From positions 124,001 to 188,000 of the forward strand of contig NZ_JAIZAP010000006.1 of the NCBI RefSeq assembly GCF_020404745.1: DNA of 64,000 bases. The letters are read 5' to 3'. A program made the translations under genes and the position numbers. Positions within the stretch are counted from its first letter, which is position 1, and each line of letters opens with the position of its first letter. This DNA comes from Aquibacillus saliphilus (lineage in GTDB: Bacteria > Bacillota > Bacilli > Bacillales > Amphibacillaceae). Of this stretch, positions 1 through 7,905 are shown one piece after another. A model generated the notes under the pieces. The model saw nothing but the letters and a program-made list of their open reading frames with translations, was not told where the DNA came from and did no database searches.

Positions 1-191
1 TTAAATGTTTTTTTAGAAATAAACACTGCTAGAATCGCTACCATTGGTTGTAAGACCCACAAAAGAAACAATGATATTGGTAAGCTCATGATTTGTATAT
101 TAGAACTAGACAATAGAGTGTAAAATAAAATTGCACATAATATAAAAGTCATTATAGTAATAAGGGCTTTTCTGTATTTATGCCTTCCCAT
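1..191 (-). CDS. 5' part of a small hydrophobic membrane protein (runs off the window)
   Basis: Open frame of 63 codons from an ATG at 191 that continues past base 1, so only the N-terminus is visible. A GGTG-type ribosome site lies about 10 bases upstream. The product begins MGRHKYRK and then has two hydrophobic stretches (about residues 9-27 and 36-57), typical of two membrane helices with a basic cytoplasmic start. A perfect cre-type palindrome lies 24 bases upstream, so catabolite control is plausible. I do not recognise the family. Confidence 0.5.
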   Translation of the reverse strand, partial: MGRHKYRKALITIMTFILCAILFYTLLSSSNIQIMSLPISLFLLWVLQPMVAILAVFISKKTF

Positions 192-214
192 TTTTCCACA
201 CACCTTTCAATTTT

Positions 215-232
215 ATTGTAAACGCAATCATT
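215..232. promoter_or_regulatory. cre site (CcpA operator), perfect consensus match
   Basis: ATTGTAAACGCAATCATT fits WWTGNAARCGNWWWCAWW at every position. It lies upstream of the minus-strand membrane-protein ORF and past the 3' end of the nitrilase gene, so the former is the likely target. The match is seen in the sequence; CcpA binding is inferred. Confidence 0.6.
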
Positions 233-290
233 TATTTGTTTATTCTAATGTATATCAACCTATAACTCTCTCAGTTGTTATAAAATAAAA

Positions 291-1382
291 TCACTTCAAA
301 TAATCTGGTGTTTTTTCAGGTTTAATGTAAATACCTTTATCTATAAAATCTTTAATTGTTTCGAATGGGTCTCTAGCTTTTCTGGTCCTTGGTGATTCAT
401 TTAAAAACTGGTTTGGTTTATAAATGTCGTTTTCATAGATTTTCCTGTAAATATCATTCCTAAGCAAGGTTGGGAAATTCCTACTAGGATCTGTCCTCCT
501 TCTTCTAAGTTCCTCTAAGTTTATAACAGAACTAATAATTCCTTCACCAGCATGATCTGCGTAAGCGGTTACAACTCCGTTATAGTTAACTATCATCGAT
601 TTACCTGGCGCGAAATTTTTAGGGCGTAAACCACCATAAATACCTCCCCAAGAAGCACCAATTAAATAAGCCACATTCTCCCAAGCTCTCATTTTGTTCA
701 TTGATTGCCAAATACTTTGTGGTTCTGACATCTGTGGGTCTGTTAGAAGTGGATGTAATATTACTTCAGCCCCTTGTATCCCCAAAGCTCTAGCAGTTTC
801 AGGAAAATGACCATCCATACAGGTTATTGTACCAATTTTCCCTATTTCTGTATCAGTAACAGGGAAAAATGCAGATAAATCACTTCCATACATTTCAACA
901 TATTTATCATAAACATCATGAGGACTTACAGCCAATTCATAATGTGTTGCAACTGTGAGTTTCCGATACTTATGAATCACTACACCTGTTGGATCCATTA
1001 CAAAGTGTGTATTAAAAAAATAGCCATCATCAATCCAATCTGGGTCTCTTTCTAAAATACAACCAGCTATAAATATTTTATGTTCTCTTGCTTTATCAGC
1101 AAGCAATTTCATTTCTTCCCCATCTAATTCAATTAATACCTCATTTACATAATGATCGTAAGACCAATGTCCCTCATGTCCCTGAATAAAAAATTCTGGA
1201 AATGAAACCAATTTAATTGGCGCCCAATTCCCTTCAAACCCTTCCTTGGCACTAGGCTGAACCTGCGGAGCAGCATCAACTAATTCTAAACACCTTTTTA
1301 AGTTTTTCATTATGTCCGCCCGTTTCTCTACCAATTTGATTTCTGGTTGAATCGCTACGGCAGTATAAATATCATAAACCAT
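291..1382 (-). CDS. Nitrilase-superfamily carbon-nitrogen hydrolase (paralog 1)
   Basis: A 363-residue member of the CN-hydrolase family, which cleaves amides, nitriles or carbamoyl groups through a Glu-Lys-Cys triad. The triad is visible: Glu in FPEFFIQG (about residue 63), Lys in HKYRKLT (about 141), Cys in ITCMDGHFPE (about 189). A segment after the Lys (THYELAVSPHD) and a C-terminal extension of about 60 residues are shared with the paralog at 2588-3691, so the two form one subfamily. AGGAGG lies 9 bases before the ATG. The gene is divergent from an IclR regulator, which probably controls it. Substrate unknown; an aliphatic amidase or formamidase-like activity is only a guess. Confidence 0.85.
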   Translation of the reverse strand: MVYDIYTAVAIQPEIKLVEKRADIMKNLKRCLELVDAAPQVQPSAKEGFEGNWAPIKLVSFPEFFIQGHEGHWSYDHYVNEVLIELDGEEMKLLADKAREHKIFIAGCILERDPDWIDDGYFFNTHFVMDPTGVVIHKYRKLTVATHYELAVSPHDVYDKYVEMYGSDLSAFFPVTDTEIGKIGTITCMDGHFPETARALGIQGAEVILHPLLTDPQMSEPQSIWQSMNKMRAWENVAYLIGASWGGIYGGLRPKNFAPGKSMIVNYNGVVTAYADHAGEGIISSVINLEELRRRRTDPSRNFPTLLRNDIYRKIYENDIYKPNQFLNESPRTRKARDPFETIKDFIDKGIYIKPEKTPDYLK

Positions 1383-1489
1383 AAAACTTCTCCTCCTTTT
1401 CGATTATCGGAAACCTTTACCTATAATCGGTATTTATTTTATTTTAATTAAATAAAAAAAGAAAGTCAATACTAAATATTCAAAAAAAT

Positions 1490-1519
1490 TTGACTATTTG
1501 TTTGTTTATTTTAGATAAT
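1490..1519 (+). promoter_or_regulatory. Putative sigma-A promoter of the IclR regulator gene
   Basis: TTGACT at 1490-1495 and GATAAT at 1514-1519, separated by 18 bases, lie about 65 bases before the IclR start. The region between the divergent genes is extremely AT-rich and contains spaced AGTCAA/TTGACT arms that could serve as an operator, but no operator can be assigned with confidence. Confidence 0.45.
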
Positions 1520-1584
1520 GTACAATATTAGGAGACACAACTTAATTGTTTTTATTATTAATATTATATAAAAGAGGTTATAAC

Positions 1585-2340
1585 ATGAGTTCAAAAAGTT
1601 CTGGTTCTTTAGTTGCTGAACGGACACTCCAAGTCATTCTACTTTTCCAAAACAATAAAAAACTAACCCTATCAGAAATTGCAAAATCCTTAGAAATAAG
1701 TAACACTGCTACACATCGAATTGTATCAACACTTTGGGAACAAGGATTTTTATTGAGAGATGAATCCAAACGTTATATGCTGGGGTCAATTTTTATCAAA
1801 CTGGCTCAGATGGTTGAACCCAATCTCAGAAATACTGCATTACCAATTATGAAAAAATTATCCAAAGAAACACAGGAATCCATTTATCTCAGCATTTCGC
1901 ACAATCCAAGCTATTATGTTTTCATTGAGGGTGTAGAAAGTCCCCATCCATTAAAATGGTCTGTTGATTTTGGAAACCCCGCTTCAACATACGCTGGTGC
2001 TGGTGGAAAAACACATTTAGCATTTCACAATGAAGATAGATGGTCAGAGGTTATACATGGAAACGATCTCACCCCTTATACAAATAACACTATTATCGAC
2101 AAGGCTAAATTGCTTAATGAGTTAGAAACCATACGTACACAGGGTTATGCAATAAGTAAAAGTGAGCGTTACCAAGGAGTAATTGCCATTTCTGTACCAG
2201 TGAACAATATTTCACGACAAGCAACGTCTACGATGGCTCTTAGTATTTTCATTCCAGAGTACAGATTTGAGGACAACAAACTTGATTTTTATATTTCCAT
2301 GTTAATGAAAGCAGCAAGGGAAATAACACTAAAACTATAA
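1585..2340 (+). CDS. IclR-family transcriptional regulator
   Basis: A 251-residue regulator. The N-terminal winged helix-turn-helix (about residues 8-65, LTLSEIAKSLEISNTATHRI) is followed by an IclR effector domain (FIEGVESPHPLKW; AYAGAGGKTHLAF region; GYAISKSERYQGVIAISVPV; final helix). I chose the ATG at 1585 because AAGAGG lies 8 bases upstream and the family starts close to the wing helix; an in-frame ATG at 1546 has no ribosome site. It sits between two paralogous nitrilase-type hydrolases, one divergent and one downstream on the same strand, so it probably senses their substrate or product. Confidence 0.9.
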   Translation: MSSKSSGSLVAERTLQVILLFQNNKKLTLSEIAKSLEISNTATHRIVSTLWEQGFLLRDESKRYMLGSIFIKLAQMVEPNLRNTALPIMKKLSKETQESIYLSISHNPSYYVFIEGVESPHPLKWSVDFGNPASTYAGAGGKTHLAFHNEDRWSEVIHGNDLTPYTNNTIIDKAKLLNELETIRTQGYAISKSERYQGVIAISVPVNNISRQATSTMALSIFIPEYRFEDNKLDFYISMLMKAAREITLKL

Positions 2341-2494
2341 GTGATACTATATAATAATCGACAGACTTAAAAATTAACAGTTACACATTTCTAAAGCCAA
2401 CTGATTAGCAACATTTACAAGTTAAATGTTGCTAAATTTGATTATTATTAAGCGAGAATTTTTTCAGTACTTTACTGAAGTACTTGTGCAACGG

Positions 2495-2512
2495 ATTGTA
2501 AACGCATACAAT
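2495..2512. promoter_or_regulatory. cre site (CcpA operator) upstream of the second nitrilase gene
   Basis: ATTGTAAACGCATACAAT matches WWTGNAARCGNWWWCAWW perfectly and lies 76 bases before the chosen start of the downstream hydrolase. It is nearly identical to the site at 215-232, which suggests catabolite repression of this small amide-utilisation cluster. Confidence 0.6.
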
Positions 2513-2587
2513 TTAAAGGTGGTGAACAAATTTTTAAAAGGAGGTCTATCTTACGAAGGAAATCCTAAATTAAGAAATGGAGTGTAC

Positions 2588-3691
2588 ATGCAAATGAATT
2601 TGGATTTATATACTGCAATTACTATACAACCGGTGGTTAATACGGCAAGAAGCCCAAAAGAGGTAGAAGAAAATCTTGAAAGAGTCCTAACTTTGATTAA
2701 CTCTGCTGGATTTGCAGGTTCATCAACAGCTAAGTCAAGTGGATCTGGTGGAGTGGCTCCTTATGCCCCGGTTAAACTGATCACTTTACCGGAATTCTGT
2801 ATTCAGGGGGAACCGTTCGATTTAGACTTCCCCGAGCGTAAAAAGAATATGCTTATTACAATTCCTGGCGCAGAGACGGACAAACTTGCGAAAAAAGCAA
2901 TAGAATTAGAGACTTATATTGTCGGATCATTCCTTGAAATTGATCCGCAATGGCCTGATCGTCAGTTTAATACTACCATTGTCATAGATACAGCAGGGGA
3001 TATTATTTTGAAATATCGTAAAATCAATCCAGCTATTCATTTTGAATTAAGCGCAAGCCCACACGACATGTTGGAAGATTATATTGATGATTCCAATATT
3101 CCGATTAGCCAACAATTATATCCAGTAGTAGATACAGAGATCGGTCGAATTGGATGTTTAATCTGTATGGACGGTCACTTTCCCGAAAGTTTCCGAGCAT
3201 TGGCCTTGCAAGGTGCAGAAATTATAATAAGAGCCAACTTTCCTGAACCACTAATTTCCTCACCTAATGATATTTGGGAAGTTCAAAATCGCAGTGGGGC
3301 ACATGCAAATCTTGCTTACGTTGTAGCTCCAATGTTAGGCGGAATGGCCAACAATACTGCTCCACAAAATATTACGCCAGGCCATTCTATGATTATTGAT
3401 TATAACGGCATGGTAGTTGCAAGAACACCTTACCCTGGAGAAGCTATTACTGGAACGGTCATTAATATGGAACAATTGCGAAGAAGAAGATTGGACCCTT
3501 CAAGAAATTTCTTGACCCTCCTTAGAACGGAAAGTTTCCGTGATATTTACGATCGCTCAATTCTTCCACCAGATTCTTACAGCGGAGGAAAAACCCCTCC
3601 TGAAACATTTACTGGGTTAACAGAAAGAGCCACCACTCCTATTATTCAGTCATTCATCGAGCAAGGAATTTATAAAAAGCCAAACAGGTAA
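2588..3691 (+). CDS. Nitrilase-superfamily carbon-nitrogen hydrolase (paralog 2)
   Basis: A 367-residue CN hydrolase paralogous to 291-1382. Catalytic Glu in LPEFCIQG, Lys in LKYRKIN and Cys in LICMDGHFPE are all present. The frame is open for 54 more codons upstream, but paralog alignment (DLYTAITIQP against DIYTAVAIQP) and a GGAG five bases away favour the ATG at 2588, with an ATG at 2594 as alternative. A strong AAAGGAGGT at 2537-2545 has no start codon at a usable distance, so it may be a relic or serve a very short leader. Same-strand neighbour of the IclR gene; cre site upstream. The substrate may differ from paralog 1 because the loop after the Lys differs. Confidence 0.85.
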   Translation: MQMNLDLYTAITIQPVVNTARSPKEVEENLERVLTLINSAGFAGSSTAKSSGSGGVAPYAPVKLITLPEFCIQGEPFDLDFPERKKNMLITIPGAETDKLAKKAIELETYIVGSFLEIDPQWPDRQFNTTIVIDTAGDIILKYRKINPAIHFELSASPHDMLEDYIDDSNIPISQQLYPVVDTEIGRIGCLICMDGHFPESFRALALQGAEIIIRANFPEPLISSPNDIWEVQNRSGAHANLAYVVAPMLGGMANNTAPQNITPGHSMIIDYNGMVVARTPYPGEAITGTVINMEQLRRRRLDPSRNFLTLLRTESFRDIYDRSILPPDSYSGGKTPPETFTGLTERATTPIIQSFIEQGIYKKPNR

Positions 3692-4243
3692 ATTTGTGGG
3701 TGACAGTAGATGGAATGCGCCATGTGACAAAGAGTCACCTCCCTGCAAGTAGTAGAATGAAAATAAGAGTTAAGGTAACAAAATTTATTAATAAAGATTC
3801 GTGGGATAGACAAAGAGCAAAACACAGGAGGTATTTCCAAAATGGAATACACCTAAAGTGGAAGGCCATTTAATTATGCGCATATCAGTATCTTTACATT
3901 TAACAATATCAAACCCTTTTATTTCTCATCGCTCATAAAAAATCCTGTACAATCTTATTTCCAAAATAACGAATTGATTCGCTTGCTTGTCATCTAGAAG
4001 CATCGACAATGAACAAGGACGCAAAAAACCGTTCCTAAGAGTTTTTGGAAAATACGAGTAGTCATTGAAAAGAGGATGAAGAAAAAACAATATCTCATTG
4101 TTTCCACCTGATTGTTCCATAACTGTTCTGTAAACGCTTTCGACTGAAATGAACTTGTTGTTAAGAAACCACATCCGTCTCTTTGAAAGTTCAAATAGAA
4201 ATCATCACCATTTACTGGCTACCTAAATTTCCACGAACACCTT
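3692..4243. other. Intergenic region with no supported gene
   Basis: About 550 bases between the second nitrilase and the transposase remnant. Short minus-strand frames of 66-82 codons (3926-4194) have no ribosome site and no recognisable family. GGTGAC and GTCACC arms at about 3700-3740 could form a weak hairpin. I see nothing else that can be supported. Confidence 0.5.
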
Positions 4244-4895
4244 TTACTTTCTTTCGTAGATTATGGATAATTCTTTCTCGGTGGGAATCCCACCCACTAT
4301 ATGTTGCAACCTATGCTCGGTCGCTCTGCCTGTCACCAACACCCGTTCTAATACTCTAGCATGCAAAAACGTTAGATAACTTTCCACTTTAGGTTCTGGA
4401 AAAAAGGAAAGTACCCTTGCTTTTGTAACAATTGACTCCGAATCAGAGTAGCTGACATAATCGTGATAACTACTCCACCGATAATTAGCTAAGTCCAATA
4501 CCATATTGGCACGAATCGGATTCAAATGAATATATTTATTCACTTCTAATTCATATTCGACTGTATCTAGTAATTCTGATCCATAACGACTTTCAAACAC
4601 ATGTCCAGAGTAATGATATTTTTTGGTTGAAGTATTTTGCATATTTGGTATGAAGGTACTTGATGATATCTCCCGTGGAATGATTAAGGGTCTCTAATTG
4701 AAGGTGAATGTGGTTAGTCATAAGACAATACGTGTGGAGAAAAAATGGCATCAGCATCATTGTTTCTTCTAACAATCTGAGATACTCTAAACGATCCTCT
4801 TCATTGTGAAACAAAGTAGTCCTTCGAATACCGCGACTAGTAATATGATATTTGGCACCTGGATACCAAATGCGTTTTTTCCTACCCAAATGCAT
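4244..4895 (-). pseudogene. REP-associated (Y1/IS200-like) tyrosine transposase, frameshifted at an A6 run
   Basis: Two overlapping frames make one RAYT-type transposase of about 217 residues. The first (4895-4593) carries the family N-terminus (YPGAKYHITSRGI) and the HUH metal motif TNHIHLQLET, followed by KYLHTKYAKYFNQK with the probable catalytic Tyr. The second (from about 4624) carries YHYSGHVFESRYGSELL and LNPIRANMV. They join perfectly if one A is removed from a run of six (T6 on the plus strand, 4619-4624). The enzyme would nick single-stranded DNA at REP palindromes. The shift may be inactivating or bypassed by slippage; nothing else in the gene is broken. Confidence 0.8.
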
Positions 4896-5053
4896 ACCCC
4901 CTTGTAATCTCAGTTTGACATTAAATCGATTTATTCTTCACCAAAGTCAATTATCCTGCATAGATTTACAAAAATAAACAAAAAAGAACCAATATTAATC
5001 ATAGAAACTCCGGGTCCACCCATAAGATACAAATCCACCTTTTGTCTTTTTGC

Positions 5054-5066
5054 GGTGCCTGTCACC
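5054..5066. repeat. REP-like motif GGTGCCTGTCACC with adjacent 10-bp tandem repeat
   Basis: The motif has GGTG/CACC arms. The same core occurs at 4326-4337 inside the transposase gene and, inverted, at 7819-7831. It is followed by three copies of a 10-base tandem unit (ACGATTTAAT) at about 5070-5100. Such motifs close to RAYT genes are the usual substrates of these enzymes (family knowledge); use by this particular transposase is inferred. Confidence 0.5.
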
Positions 5067-5288
5067 AATACGATTTAATACGATTTAATACGATTTAATT
5101 ACCCTTTCATGGAATCTGTAGTTACAGACCAATAATTTTAACAATTAAAATAGGCCATTAATGCTAAAGCAAATCAGCACTAACAACCTTATAGAACACT
5201 ACACACCCCACTCATGAAACAATATTTTTTGGGAAGTGAGTAGTCTATTACATTCAAAAAAACTTTGTTTATCAGTGAGGTCATCACT

Positions 5289-5537
5289 TTACAAAAACTC
5301 TTCTTTTTTAAGAGTAGCATCTCTAATTCGATTAGTACTTTTTTGTTTAGTAACGCTCTTTTTCGAATTAGTAATGTTACCTTTTAATTATAATTCCATT
5401 TATCTTGGTTTTCCATTTTCAAATCTGCGAATCACTTATGCTTAATTCAGCTGCAATCTCCTTTAATTTTCGTTCGCCTTTACTTTCTTCCATATTCCAA
5501 AAGCTTAATCTCGCCTAGGATCTCATTTTCTTGGCAT
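5289..5537 (-). pseudogene. Decayed phage terminase small subunit (XtmA/YqaS type)
   Basis: Starting at the ATG at 5537, behind GGGAGGT, a translation that allows for lesions reads MPRK(R)DPRRD(K)AFGIW, then KGERKLKEIAAELSISDSQI, KWKT(Q)DKWNYN and LKGNITNSKKSVTKQK, ending at a TAA at 5289. That is the helix-turn-helix plus linker of Bacillus-type small terminases. Damage: TGA in place of an Arg codon (codon 5), TAA in place of a Lys codon (codon 11), a frameshift after codon 18, a further stop after SDSQI, and single-base losses near KWKT and NYN. A prophage packaging gene in its original life; not functional now. The plus-strand frame over the same bases is a shadow. Confidence 0.65.
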
Positions 5538-5634
5538 TACATGGCACCTACCTCCCGATTTCAGTTTATTATTTTACAAAAGAAAATTATTTAAGTATAA
5601 TTAGTTCATCCGATATATTCGGTACTATTTTTAT

Positions 5635-5708
5635 AGCGTTGTAGCTCAGTTGGATAGAGCGTCTGTTTCGCAAACAGAGGGGCGGGGGTTCAAGTCCCCC
5701 TAACGAAT
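5635..5708 (+). tRNA. tRNA-like gene, anticodon CGC (Ala by code); acceptor stem imperfect
   Basis: The D arm (GCTC/GAGC), anticodon arm (TCTGT/ACAGA with loop TTCGCAA, anticodon 5669-5671) and T arm (GGGGG, loop TTCAAGT, CCCCC) are all canonical. The acceptor stem pairs only at positions 3-7 (CGTTG with TAACG, one wobble); positions 1-72 and 2-71 mismatch, and no CCA is encoded. A strong terminator follows directly, so it is probably transcribed. Lying beside phage remnants, it may be a phage-borne or decaying tRNA rather than a housekeeping one. Confidence 0.6.
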
Positions 5709-5713
5709 ATTAT

Positions 5714-5738
5714 CCGAGGTCTATAGACCTCGGTTTTT
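5714..5738 (+). terminator. Intrinsic terminator after the tRNA-like gene
   Basis: CCGAGGTC and GACCTCGG arms with a three- to four-base loop, followed by TTTTT. It begins six bases after the tRNA-like 3' end, which supports a single-gene transcript. Confidence 0.8.
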
Positions 5739-5770
5739 GCTTTGCAAAAGAAAAAGCAACGCATTGGGTG

Positions 5771-6199
5771 CTATAATTCTAATTCATCCTTTATTTGTTC
5801 ATACCTGTCATTTAACTCATCTAATACATCTTTCCTCAAATTAGATGTATCCCCATTTTTTTTCAATTCCTCAATAATAGAATATAATTTGAACAAGTCT
5901 TTTCCAAGTTTAGGATGTAGCCTAACTATTTCTAATTTAGTCTCATTCCAATTATTAACTAATAAAAAGTCATCTCCAAACAAGTAAATCTCATTATTTT
6001 GAATATAATCATTCAATGTCTTACCGTGTTTATTTCTTCGTGTAAGATTTTCATAATTACTTTTCAATTCATCTGATAATGCTACTTGAGCTACCCATTT
6101 AGCATTGTTGTTGTTTTTTGCATTCGCAACAACCTCCCTTATCAAAATTGTTATTGCTGCACCTGCAATACCTAATAAAAAATTTAAAGCATATAACAT
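5771..6199 (-). CDS. Hypothetical membrane-anchored coiled-coil protein
   Basis: A 142-residue product with one N-terminal membrane segment (about residues 2-24, LNFLLGIAGAAITILI) and then a charged, helix-prone cytoplasmic or external domain ending in a Glu/Lys-rich tail. AAGGAGGAGG lies just upstream of the ATG at 6199, so expression is likely. I recognise no family. It reads toward the tRNA-like gene and sits among phage-type remnants, so a prophage accessory role is possible but unproven. Confidence 0.65.
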   Translation of the reverse strand: MLYALNFLLGIAGAAITILIREVVANAKNNNNAKWVAQVALSDELKSNYENLTRRNKHGKTLNDYIQNNEIYLFGDDFLLVNNWNETKLEIVRLHPKLGKDLFKLYSIIEELKKNGDTSNLRKDVLDELNDRYEQIKDELEL

Positions 6200-6320
6200 A
6201 ACTTACCTCCTCCTTGAAACGATTAACTTCGACAAAAAGGAAGTAAATTCCTCTTTAATTTACCAATTAAAAGGAAATGCATACATAACTGTCGAAGTAA
6301 CGATTGAGGAGGTGATTAGA

Positions 6321-6519
6321 ATGAATATGGTTTCTGTATCTTCAAGTAACCTAAGAGCAATTGGATATGATGAGTCCAGCAGAAAATTAGTAATTCAATT
6401 CCATAGCGGTACCTATGAATACTCTGGTGTTCCGAGTTTAGTCCATCAAGGGTTGATGTCAGCTTCTTCAAAAGGGCAATATCACCATCAATTCATCATC
6501 GTACAGAAAAGTAGGTTAA
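6321..6519 (+). pseudogene. KTSC-domain small protein gene, frameshifted near its 3' end
   Basis: GAGGAGGTG lies 7 bases before the ATG at 6321. The product MNMVSVSSSNLRAIGYDESS, then LVIQFHSGTYEYSGVP and SASSKGQYHHQFI, is a KTSC domain, a roughly 60-residue phage- and plasmid-associated family of unclear function. Family members end in a Tyr-Arg-Lys-rich tail. Here YRKVG followed by TAA occurs at 6502-6519 in the +1 frame, so a small deletion near 6500 has shifted the frame. In the present frame translation would run on to 6638 through an antisense neighbour. The native stop abuts the convergent gene at 6516, as expected for compact phage genes. Confidence 0.65.
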
Positions 6520-6674
6520 TCTTGGTTAATCATGATTATAGCTGGCCCGGTGAATTTCTCGTTGTTACCTCCAGTTGTAATCGTGATTTCACTATGAGGT
6601 TCTACTACTATATTACTAATTCCTTCTCTTACACATAATTCTTCAGTTATTTGTTTTGTGCTAATATCTTTCAT
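6516..6674 (-). CDS. BC1881-like small phage-associated protein
   Basis: A 52-codon gene with AAAGGCGGTG about 8 bases before the ATG at 6674. The product opens MKDISTKQITEELCVREGIS, contains VVEPHSEITITTGG, and closes GPAIIMINQD. That layout (STKQLTEEL, REGV, VVEPH, then GPAIILVNQD) is the one I recall for the BC1881 family of small Bacillus phage proteins of unknown function. Convergent with the KTSC gene, with the two stops nearly touching. Intact as read. Confidence 0.6.
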   Translation of the reverse strand: MKDISTKQITEELCVREGISNIVVEPHSEITITTGGNNEKFTGPAIIMINQD

Positions 6675-6957
6675 CCATTACACCGCCTTTTTATAATCAT
6701 TTTGCCAATTTTCATTTTAATTATACAAATAAGACACCAGAAAGGGTGCCTTGCGACACTTATTATTGAAACAATCCCTGTAAAACAATATTTATCGAGG
6801 AGTAACAGTGCACCAGTCCTCATAGCTTTTTTTCAGTTCATACCAATACTTTTTCCTAGCACCCATCCACATTTCTTATTTCTTAGAAGAAGTTTGGAAT
6901 AGGACAAATGTATAATCTCATATATTTAATTAATATATTTGAAGGGGCTTGAACAAC
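6675..6957. other. Intergenic region, phage-remnant context
   Basis: About 280 bases with no supported gene. A minus-strand 26-codon frame near 6790-6870 (starting MWMGARKKYWYELKK) could be a decayed small phage gene but has no convincing ribosome site. A TATAAT at 6911-6916 lacks a good -35. Confidence 0.35.
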
Positions 6958-7713
6958 ATGACTAACGCTTTTTTATCACCTAATCAGTTAATAACTTTTC
7001 ATCAAGAGAAGGTGAACAGGACAACGGCATTAAACTATTCTGAAGAAATGGAAAAGGCAAAAACTCCCTTTATCACTGTTGAAAAAAAACTTGACAATAA
7101 TTATAACATTATCGGTGGATTCAAATATATCAACGGATTAAGACTTTTAGGTAAAACATTCCCTCTATACTGTACCATCGTTAATTCATTCAAATCGGAA
7201 AAGGCTAGGAAAATCGCTATGTTACAACGTTGTTTAGCATCTAATGAGAAGAATATTTATAAGGAACTATTGGTTTATGAACTCACTCATGATTTTGGAA
7301 TGAATGAAAATTTGATTTCTGTTGAATTAGGATATGATGCTAAAAAAATAAAGCGATATATGTATTTCCAGGTAATTCCTGAAAACTATTTGGAAAGAGC
7401 AAAAATATTTAATGCTAAACATTTGGTGCAAGCTATTTATTTAGCTAATTCATTTACATCTACTGAAAAAAGATTGTTAACAGAATTAAGTTTACAAGAA
7501 GAAGAAAATTTGCGTTTTAAAGGTAAACACTTATCACTATATAAACTGTATAGACGGAAATATCCTTTATATGAGGACTTTGCTATGGCTAAAAATCAAA
7601 TTCAACAAGCTATTCGATTGGATAGTGCTACAGATGAATACTGGAAAGGTATCCCCCACCCTTTAAATTATCAAACCGATAACACCTTAGATATAGAAAC
7701 TTTCGTCAATTGA
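6958..7713 (+). CDS. ParB/Srx-like domain protein
   Basis: A 251-residue product. The N-terminal half (VEKKLDNNYNIIGGFKYIN to ALNEKNIYKELLVYELTHDF region) has the ParB-type fold pattern, an inward-facing query segment followed by helices, and then a putative HTH (LISVELGYDAKKIKRYM). The canonical GERR box is not present, so CTP-dependent clamp activity is doubtful. AAGGGG lies 10 bases before the ATG at 6958; a TTG at 6949 is too close to that site. It is followed by its own terminator. It may be a plasmid/phage partition-like or DNA-binding regulator; the family call is by pattern only. Confidence 0.55.
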   Translation: MTNAFLSPNQLITFHQEKVNRTTALNYSEEMEKAKTPFITVEKKLDNNYNIIGGFKYINGLRLLGKTFPLYCTIVNSFKSEKARKIAMLQRCLASNEKNIYKELLVYELTHDFGMNENLISVELGYDAKKIKRYMYFQVIPENYLERAKIFNAKHLVQAIYLANSFTSTEKRLLTELSLQEEENLRFKGKHLSLYKLYRRKYPLYEDFAMAKNQIQQAIRLDSATDEYWKGIPHPLNYQTDNTLDIETFVN

Positions 7714-7757
7714 ACAAAAGATGGTAACTATAACCAACTCTCCAATTAAAATTGAGA

Positions 7758-7790
7758 AGTTTATTATTTTGAAAATAATAAACCTTTTCT
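7758..7790 (+). terminator. Intrinsic terminator after the ParB-like gene
   Basis: A 12-base A/T stem (GTTTATTATTTT with AAATAATAAAC) and a tiny loop, followed by CTTTTCTT, about 45 bases past the stop. Confidence 0.65.
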
Positions 7791-7818
7791 TGACCACCAC
7801 ATGTTACAAAAATTGGGG

Positions 7819-7831
7819 AGTGACAGGCACC
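7819..7831. repeat. REP-like motif (inverse of 5054-5066)
   Basis: AGTGACAGGCACC, the reverse complement of the GGTGCCTGTCACC core with one end change. It is followed by a scar-like segment leading into the IS66 fragment. Confidence 0.45.
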
Positions 7832-7905
7832 AGTCCTATTTAATAAAAGAAACTGTTCAAAATTAATGAGCAAAAAGTGTTCAATTTAACTTGACGGTTA
7901 CAGTC

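Noticed and set aside
4134-4147. cre-like site GTAAACGCTTTCGA
   Set aside because: One core mismatch and no supported gene beside it.
3926-4194. Minus-strand frames of 66-82 codons downstream of the transposase remnant
   Set aside because: Overlapping frames, no ribosome site, no recognisable family.
5236-5445. Plus-strand 69-codon frame
   Set aside because: It is antisense to the decayed terminase gene and has no ribosome site.
6520-6638. Extended C-terminus of the KTSC frame
   Set aside because: It is antisense to the BC1881-like gene and arises from a frameshift; the family-type ending with stop lies in the neighbouring frame at 6502-6519.
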